16,905 bases of DNA. Source: JBGLNJ01 sp964353405. Lineage in GTDB: Bacteria; Chloroflexota; Anaerolineae; Fen-1058. The stretch covers positions 1 through 16,905 of the forward strand of contig CAYGWJ010000269.1 of the NCBI GenBank assembly GCA_964353405.1. Direction: 5' to 3'. The notes under the pieces are model-generated. The model was not told the DNA's origin and made no database searches. It worked only from the letters and a program-made list of their open reading frames with translations. A program made the position numbers and the translations under genes. This document shows positions 12,943 to 16,905 of the stretch, one piece after another (position 1 is the stretch's first letter; every line of letters begins with the position of its first letter).

Positions 12943-13818
12943 CTACTCGATAACCACTCGCTGGTCGGCAGGGTAATAGCTCATCACCTTGCGGCGGTCG
13001 GCCCAACACATGTAGCTGACGGACACAAAAAACGACGCAGGCAATCGGTGCATCTGCGCCATCTTGACGCCGATCACCGTCGTTTTACCGCCAAAGCCCA
13101 TCGGCCCGATGCCAAGTTGATTGGCTTCGTCGTAAAGCTGCTTTTCCGCCTTGTCCAGCTCGGGATCAGCGTTGTTGTCTTCCAAGGGGCGGAAGAATTG
13201 TTCCTTGGCCTTGATGACGGATGTGGCCCGGTCGCCGCCGATGGCAACGCCCAGCACCCCCGGCGCGCAGCCTTCACCTTGCGCTTGATATACGGCGTCA
13301 AGCACGGCCTTGCGCACGCCCTTCATGTCGCGGCTGGCGGGAAATTCTGACGAGGGAAGGCTGTATTGCCTTCCGACGTTTTCGCAGCCACCGCCCTTGA
13401 GCATCAGCCCGACCTTGACATAGTTGTGCTCCCACTCTTCAAAGTGAATCGTGGGAAAATCCACGCCGGTGTTGTCGCCCGAGTTCCTGCCCGAGATGGC
13501 TTCGACCGCATTGGGGCGCAGGTACGATTTCTCGGTGGCGATTTGCACGGCCCGCCTGATCTGCTCGCGCAGCTTGCGCTGGCCCCAGCCTTCGGGATAC
13601 CAGACGTAGAAAATGGGCGTGCCGGTGTCCTGGCAGATAGGCCGCGATGTGCCGCGTGACATGTTAATGTTTTCCAGGATGGTATCGAACGCGCCTTGCG
13701 CAGCCGAGCCGGGTGTCTCGCGCTCGCGCGCCTCCTTCAGCCGCCTTTCGACATCAGCGGGGAGATCCGTGGACGCGCGGCGAATCAATTCCACGAAATG
13801 CTCGGTCAAGTCTTCCAC
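12943..13818 (-). CDS. Class I fumarate hydratase, alpha subunit (iron-sulfur domain)
   Basis: This 291-aa protein is the alpha subunit that carries the [4Fe-4S] cluster of class I fumarase / L-tartrate dehydratase. Three conserved cysteines that should ligate the cluster are at C62 (RPICQDTGT), C145 (KGGGCENVG) and C184 (GEGCAPGVLG), leaving one iron free to bind substrate as in aconitase-like hydro-lyases. Other family blocks are SGRNSGDNTGVD (109-120), AIGGDR (192-197) and GFGGKTT (241-247). The start is GTG, supported by AAGGAG 7 nt upstream. It sits 32 nt after the unknown 525-aa gene and before the beta subunit, in one operon. An oxygen-labile cluster suits an anaerobic or microaerobic organism, although such enzymes also occur in aerobes. 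Confidence 0.92.
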   Translation of the reverse strand: MEDLTEHFVELIRRASTDLPADVERRLKEARERETPGSAAQGAFDTILENINMSRGTSRPICQDTGTPIFYVWYPEGWGQRKLREQIRRAVQIATEKSYLRPNAVEAISGRNSGDNTGVDFPTIHFEEWEHNYVKVGLMLKGGGCENVGRQYSLPSSEFPASRDMKGVRKAVLDAVYQAQGEGCAPGVLGVAIGGDRATSVIKAKEQFFRPLEDNNADPELDKAEKQLYDEANQLGIGPMGFGGKTTVIGVKMAQMHRLPASFFVSVSYMCWADRRKVMSYYPADQRVVIE

Positions 13819-13850
13819 AGGTTTCTCCTTCTGGTATGGCTTGCTCGCCG

Positions 13851-15428
13851 TTACTCGCGGACGACCCAGTAACCGTCGCCAACGGACCTAAAGAATGGAT
13901 GCGCCACCAGTTCTGCGAACAGCGGCCCCGGCGGGATGCGCCGCAGGATATTGATGGCGCTGTAGAGTGTCTTGGAGTGAACCGTGCCTTGCGGGCTGAG
14001 CCGCGCCAGTTGCGGAAAGATGTCTTGAATCAGGTCGGCCAGCGGGCGGCGCTGTTCTTCGACGCGCACCCACACATTATCCACGCCGACTGTATCGTCC
14101 ACCGCGGCGACCATCAACTCGTCGTACTCGCACATCATCTGCCGCTTGAACATCTCAAAGACGAGCTTGCCGTCTCGGGCTGAGGCCATGCGAACCCACT
14201 CGCGCTTGGGGCGGCGACTTTCCAGGTCAACCATCACCACGCCCGGCTCGTCGGAACGGCCCAGTTGCACCCAGCCGCCCACGGGCACATCGTTGGCCTC
14301 GTACCACGTGTCGAGACCGAAGGCATAGTTGTGCTCGCGAACTACCCAACCGGGCCAGCGCTTGCCGCTGCGCGCGTCTTCGAACGTAAAGCGGATGCGG
14401 CGCGTCCGTCCGGTGGGGAAAAGTGTGGCGATGGTAGGCGAAAGTGGCACGGTTCCCACGCGCCGGTGCGGGAAGGTGAGCGCAAAGGTGACTTCGTCGG
14501 GCAGCTCCTCGGGCGGGGACACCGCAGACAGCTCGTCGTCCAGCTCGCGCTCGATGCGGACCAGCGTCTGGTCCAGCAAGTCGCGCCGATACGAAATTGG
14601 CTCGTACATCAGGCGGCGCGGCGGCCACAAGACCTCTGGTGGCTCCAAGCGGCGCAGGAACCACAGCACCTCACCGGTCGGCCCGACTTCATCAAAGCGC
14701 TCGTCTTTGTAAAGCGCATAGTTGAGCGAGAATTCCTGGAGGCGCTTGTTAATCTCGCGTGGCAGGCCCACGTCGCGCAACAAGGTCTCCGTGGGCAGCG
14801 GCCCGCCTCCGGCCACATCCAGCACAGCCTCGGCCAGGTTCAAGTGGCCCACGTTCACGTCGGCAACCAGTCCGGCTGGGAACCATTTTCCGAACAGGTG
14901 GACAAATTCCGGGCGTTGATCGAGCGCGACGACAAGTTTTTCGCAGACGCTGTCGCCGTACATTTGATACAGGTCTTCGGGCGAGTGTAGCATCGAGCTG
15001 CCGGTTTCGGGCAGCGTCCCGGCAGATTGCTCGTTCAGGCGGTGCGGGTAAGGAAAGCTGGCCGCGAACTCTCGCTCGGGCTGGCCGTCGAACTGCACAC
15101 GAATGACCTGGAACAGGCCATACTCGGGATTGCGCCCGTCGCGCACGGCGACGATGTTGCCCACGGCATAGTCGAGCGCGGGGAACACCAGCCGCTGCCC
15201 GGCTTTGTAAACATTTTTGGGCTGGTACAGTGCTCCCTTGGCCAGCTCGCGGCTGACCGCGGACTCTTCACGCTGACAGCGGCGGCGGACGACGCCCAGC
15301 GCCAACTCGCCGTCGGTGCGAGGCAACTCGTCTTCAATAAACAAATTGAGTAGGTGCTCGATGTCTTCTTCAACAATCGAAAAAGCACTCCCCCAATACT
15401 CGGGTGTTTGCGTGGCGCGTTGAATCAC
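13851..15428 (-). CDS. Conserved-looking protein of unknown function, possible C-terminal winged helix
   Basis: I do not recognise this 525-aa protein as a named family. It has no signal peptide or membrane segment and is rich in charged residues, so it should be cytoplasmic. A helical start (20-65) is followed by a beta-rich part around KNVYKAGQRLVFP (71-83) and VGNIVAVRDG. A second beta-rich segment in the middle contains RIRFTFEDARSGKRWPGWVV and GLDTWYEANDVPVGGWVQL, recalling small nucleic-acid or ligand-binding beta domains. The last 43 residues (LYSAINILRR, FAELVAHPFF, GDGYWVV) look like a winged helix of the HARE-HTH sort. These resemblances are weak. The start is GTG with AGGAG 6 nt upstream. 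It heads the operon containing fumarase and has its own strong promoter. The gene is convincing; the function is open. Confidence 0.8.
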   Translation of the reverse strand: MIQRATQTPEYWGSAFSIVEEDIEHLLNLFIEDELPRTDGELALGVVRRRCQREESAVSRELAKGALYQPKNVYKAGQRLVFPALDYAVGNIVAVRDGRNPEYGLFQVIRVQFDGQPEREFAASFPYPHRLNEQSAGTLPETGSSMLHSPEDLYQMYGDSVCEKLVVALDQRPEFVHLFGKWFPAGLVADVNVGHLNLAEAVLDVAGGGPLPTETLLRDVGLPREINKRLQEFSLNYALYKDERFDEVGPTGEVLWFLRRLEPPEVLWPPRRLMYEPISYRRDLLDQTLVRIERELDDELSAVSPPEELPDEVTFALTFPHRRVGTVPLSPTIATLFPTGRTRRIRFTFEDARSGKRWPGWVVREHNYAFGLDTWYEANDVPVGGWVQLGRSDEPGVVMVDLESRRPKREWVRMASARDGKLVFEMFKRQMMCEYDELMVAAVDDTVGVDNVWVRVEEQRRPLADLIQDIFPQLARLSPQGTVHSKTLYSAINILRRIPPGPLFAELVAHPFFRSVGDGYWVVRE

Positions 15429-15477
15429 TTGCGACTCCTGCGGGGAATGAACGTGGTCATTTGTTTTTGCGGCGCGG

Positions 15478-15505
15478 ATTATACCAGTTTCCTGGCGGAT
15501 TGCAA
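15478..15505 (-). promoter_or_regulatory. Strong promoter of the unknown-fumarase operon
   Basis: TTGCAA (15505-15500) and a perfect TATAAT (15483-15478) are 16 nt apart, and TGG directly before TATAAT makes an extended -10. Transcription would start near 15471, about 43 nt before the GTG at 15428. It lies within the 85-nt gap after the protease gene and probably drives three genes. Confidence 0.72.
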
Positions 15506-15513
15506 TTGAACAC

Positions 15514-16653
15514 TCAGACCCCGCTGAATGGGATGGGCGTGAACGTCAGCACGAACAACACTAGCACGCCGATACCGACGAGCATGCGCTTGAGGCCCAT
15601 GGGCGACAGGTCGTTCAGTGGGGCTGGATGGCGCACGCCAAAGACCAGGACAAGTATCGCCCACAAGAACCAGCCCTGCCAGACAAAGCCCATGGCCAAT
15701 AGCAGCAGAACCACTCCGATGGCGACAGGCCAGGCGCGCTTGCCCAAGAGCGCGTACAGAGTGTGTCCACCGTCGAGCTGACCGATCGGCAACAGGTTGA
15801 GCGATGTGACGAGCAGCCCGCCCCACGCCGCCCATGCCACTGGGTTGAGTGAAACATCCAGCCCATGGCCCGGCAGAATTTTGCCAAAGATCAAATACTT
15901 GATGGCCAGGTAGAGGATCGAGTTGCCTTCCATCAAACTTCCCGGCGGAATCGGCCCGACCTTGGACGTCGCCAGTCCATAGACGAGCAGCGGAAGCGCA
16001 ACGACCAGTCCGGCCAGCGGCCCGGCTATGCCAATGTCGAACAGCGAGCGGCGGTCTTCAAACGGCGCGCGCTGGACGATGACAGCGCCCATCGTGCCGA
16101 ACAGACCAAACAAGGGCATCGGGATGAAATACGGCAGCGACACGGGCGCGTTGTAACGCCGCCCCACGATATAGTGGCCCATCTCGTGCGCCAGCAGGAT
16201 GGACATTAGCGTGAGCGAAAATGGCAGACCGGTCAGGAGCAAAATCGGCTGCTGCAACAGCGCGGGCAGGAGCATGTTCCCCGGGACGTGTTGTCCCACT
16301 TCGTTGATGGCGCCCGTCAGCAACGTCGCCAGCACCGTGGCGGCGAATAGCACCAGGTTGATCCACACGCGCGAGGGGCGCGCTACGATGATGCCCTGCT
16401 GTGCGATGACAACTTGGTCATCGCCCTGCCGCTGCAAGAGCGGCGTGTAGCCCAAGGCCCGGAACCGCTCGCGCAATGCTCCGTAGGCGCTTTCGGCGTC
16501 GCGCAAGAGCTGCCCGCTGAACGACACGACGCGATCCGGCGCCTCCAATATCTTTACCTCCTGCACACTCAACACATCGCCTAATTGTGCCTGTAACTTT
16601 TGGACATTACTCTCGAACCCTATTGGCAAATTATCCATTGTTTCCCCAATCAC
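15514..16653 (-). CDS. Site-2-type intramembrane metalloprotease (peptidase M50, EGY-like)
   Basis: This 379-aa protein is a zinc protease of the M50 (site-2 protease) family, which cuts substrates within the membrane. The N-terminal 90 residues are a soluble alpha/beta domain. Several membrane helices follow (about 97-113, 128-155, 205-228, 270-290, 305-330, 355-375). The zinc motif is HEMGH (156-160), and the third zinc ligand is D294 in NLLPIGQLDGGH. The motifs GTMGAVI and FDIGIAGPLAG match the cyanobacterial/plant EGY type rather than RseP, and no PDZ domain is present. Start: GTG at 16653 has AGAGGT upstream; an in-frame ATG at 16638 after GGGGA is a real alternative, shortening the protein by five residues. 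It has its own promoter, and the following operon is separately promoted. The protein substrate is unknown. Confidence 0.88.
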   Translation of the reverse strand: MIGETMDNLPIGFESNVQKLQAQLGDVLSVQEVKILEAPDRVVSFSGQLLRDAESAYGALRERFRALGYTPLLQRQGDDQVVIAQQGIIVARPSRVWINLVLFAATVLATLLTGAINEVGQHVPGNMLLPALLQQPILLLTGLPFSLTLMSILLAHEMGHYIVGRRYNAPVSLPYFIPMPLFGLFGTMGAVIVQRAPFEDRRSLFDIGIAGPLAGLVVALPLLVYGLATSKVGPIPPGSLMEGNSILYLAIKYLIFGKILPGHGLDVSLNPVAWAAWGGLLVTSLNLLPIGQLDGGHTLYALLGKRAWPVAIGVVLLLLAMGFVWQGWFLWAILVLVFGVRHPAPLNDLSPMGLKRMLVGIGVLVLFVLTFTPIPFSGV

Positions 16654-16689
16654 TCTTTCAACCTCTTGCCACAGTCAGAATAGAAGCAT

Positions 16690-16718
16690 ATTCTACGCCA
16701 ATTGCGCTTTTCCGACAA
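16690..16718 (-). promoter_or_regulatory. Promoter of the site-2 protease gene
   Basis: TTGTCG (16718-16713) and TAGAAT (16695-16690) are separated by 17 nt. Transcription would begin near 16683, about 30 nt before the GTG at 16653. It is back-to-back with a + strand promoter. Confidence 0.55.
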
Positions 16719-16736
16719 TCCCCAGTTTATTCCCCC

Positions 16737-16767
16737 TTGACATTAACGTCACGTCATGGTTTATAAT
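16737..16767 (+). promoter_or_regulatory. Probable promoter of a + strand gene beyond the right edge
   Basis: A perfect TTGACA (16737-16742) and a perfect TATAAT (16762-16767) occur on the + strand, but 19 nt apart, two more than ideal. A TGAC/GTCA inverted repeat (16738-16741 with 16748-16751) overlaps the -35 box and could be an operator. No coding region is seen downstream before the window ends. Confidence 0.5.
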
Positions 16768-16803
16768 CAGAGTACCGGCAAAGTTGACATTGGAGCGTCG
16801 CCA

Positions 16804-16874
16804 GTGACAAAATCTCCGGCAAAATAGTCGGTTTGCAGGGTGTTTTTGCCTTGTGCCGGCCGAGATTTTGTCAC
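16804..16874. repeat. Long inverted repeat downstream of the + strand promoter
   Basis: GTGACAAAATCTC (16804-16816) pairs perfectly with GAGATTTTGTCAC (16862-16874). Five more pairs, CGGCA (16817-16821) with TGCCG (16854-16858), extend it across a 3-nt bulge, giving about 18 bp. An alternative inner stem is GGCAAAA (16818-16824) with TTTTGCC (16844-16850). It lies in what would be the leader of a transcript starting near 16774. It may be a structured RNA leader, a small RNA or a short mobile palindromic element; there is no T-run after it. Confidence 0.65.
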
Positions 16875-16905
16875 ACCTGCGGTCCGGATGTCGCTTTTGC
16901 TTGGA

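Noticed and set aside
14265..14990. A 241-aa open frame on the + strand
   Set aside because: It is antisense to the 525-aa gene, which has a promoter, ribosome site and coherent composition.
16784..16813. A second TTGACA on the + strand near the right edge
   Set aside because: The best -10 (CAAAAT after 18 nt) is weak and is part of the long inverted repeat; the promoter at 16737-16767 is better.

Overview
The window (about 17 kb, moderately GC-rich) looks like chromosomal DNA of a Chloroflexota bacterium, probably an Anaerolineae-type lineage. This is inferred from gene content: a FmdB-type zinc ribbon with a Gly/Cys-rich tail, large membrane glycosyltransferases with long extracytoplasmic tails, an NBR1-type (FW) Ig-like domain fused to glycosidase-like domains, an EGY-like site-2 protease and a two-subunit iron-sulfur fumarase. 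No transposase, phage gene, CRISPR array or resistance gene is visible.

Layout. (1) 1-576: a FmdB-family gene on the + strand with its own promoter and a strong intrinsic terminator. A possible promoter and Shine-Dalgarno site of a divergent gene lie at the extreme left edge. (2) 577-986: two perfect 13-bp hairpins, then tRNA-Tyr and tRNA-Thr on the - strand behind two tandem promoters. (3) 995-11278: a five-gene - strand operon, read from right to left. It encodes a 1048-aa membrane-anchored multidomain protein, two glycosidase-like (GH clan A) secreted or anchored proteins, and two membrane glycosyltransferases of the PMT/GT39-like type. The genes are nearly contiguous (gaps of 3, 68 and 5 nt, and one 4-nt ATGA overlap). 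The 1048-aa gene has a long leader that can fold over its ribosome binding site. (4) 11568-12176: a divergent + strand GAF-domain protein. (5) 12255-15428: a - strand operon of a 525-aa protein of unknown function followed by fumarase alpha and beta subunits, behind one strong promoter. (6) 15514-16653: a site-2 metalloprotease gene on the - strand. (7) 16654-16905: a divergent promoter region with a long inverted repeat, probably the leader of a + strand gene beyond the window.

The most interesting part is region 3. Three paralogous TIM-barrel domains sit in consecutive genes. Two keep both catalytic glutamates of clan A glycosidases. The third, in the 1048-aa protein, has lost both, and the GH18-like domain of the same protein has lost its catalytic glutamate as well. 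The operon therefore appears to pair two likely active surface glycosidases with a membrane-anchored pseudo-glycosidase, plus two polyprenyl-phosphate-sugar-type glycosyltransferases that share an unrecognised C-terminal domain. My inference is a system that makes, senses or remodels a cell-surface glycan; the substrate cannot be read from sequence.

Intergenic stretches not listed as features show nothing else I can support. Bases 52-222 hold only weak 6-bp inverted repeats and no convincing gene.
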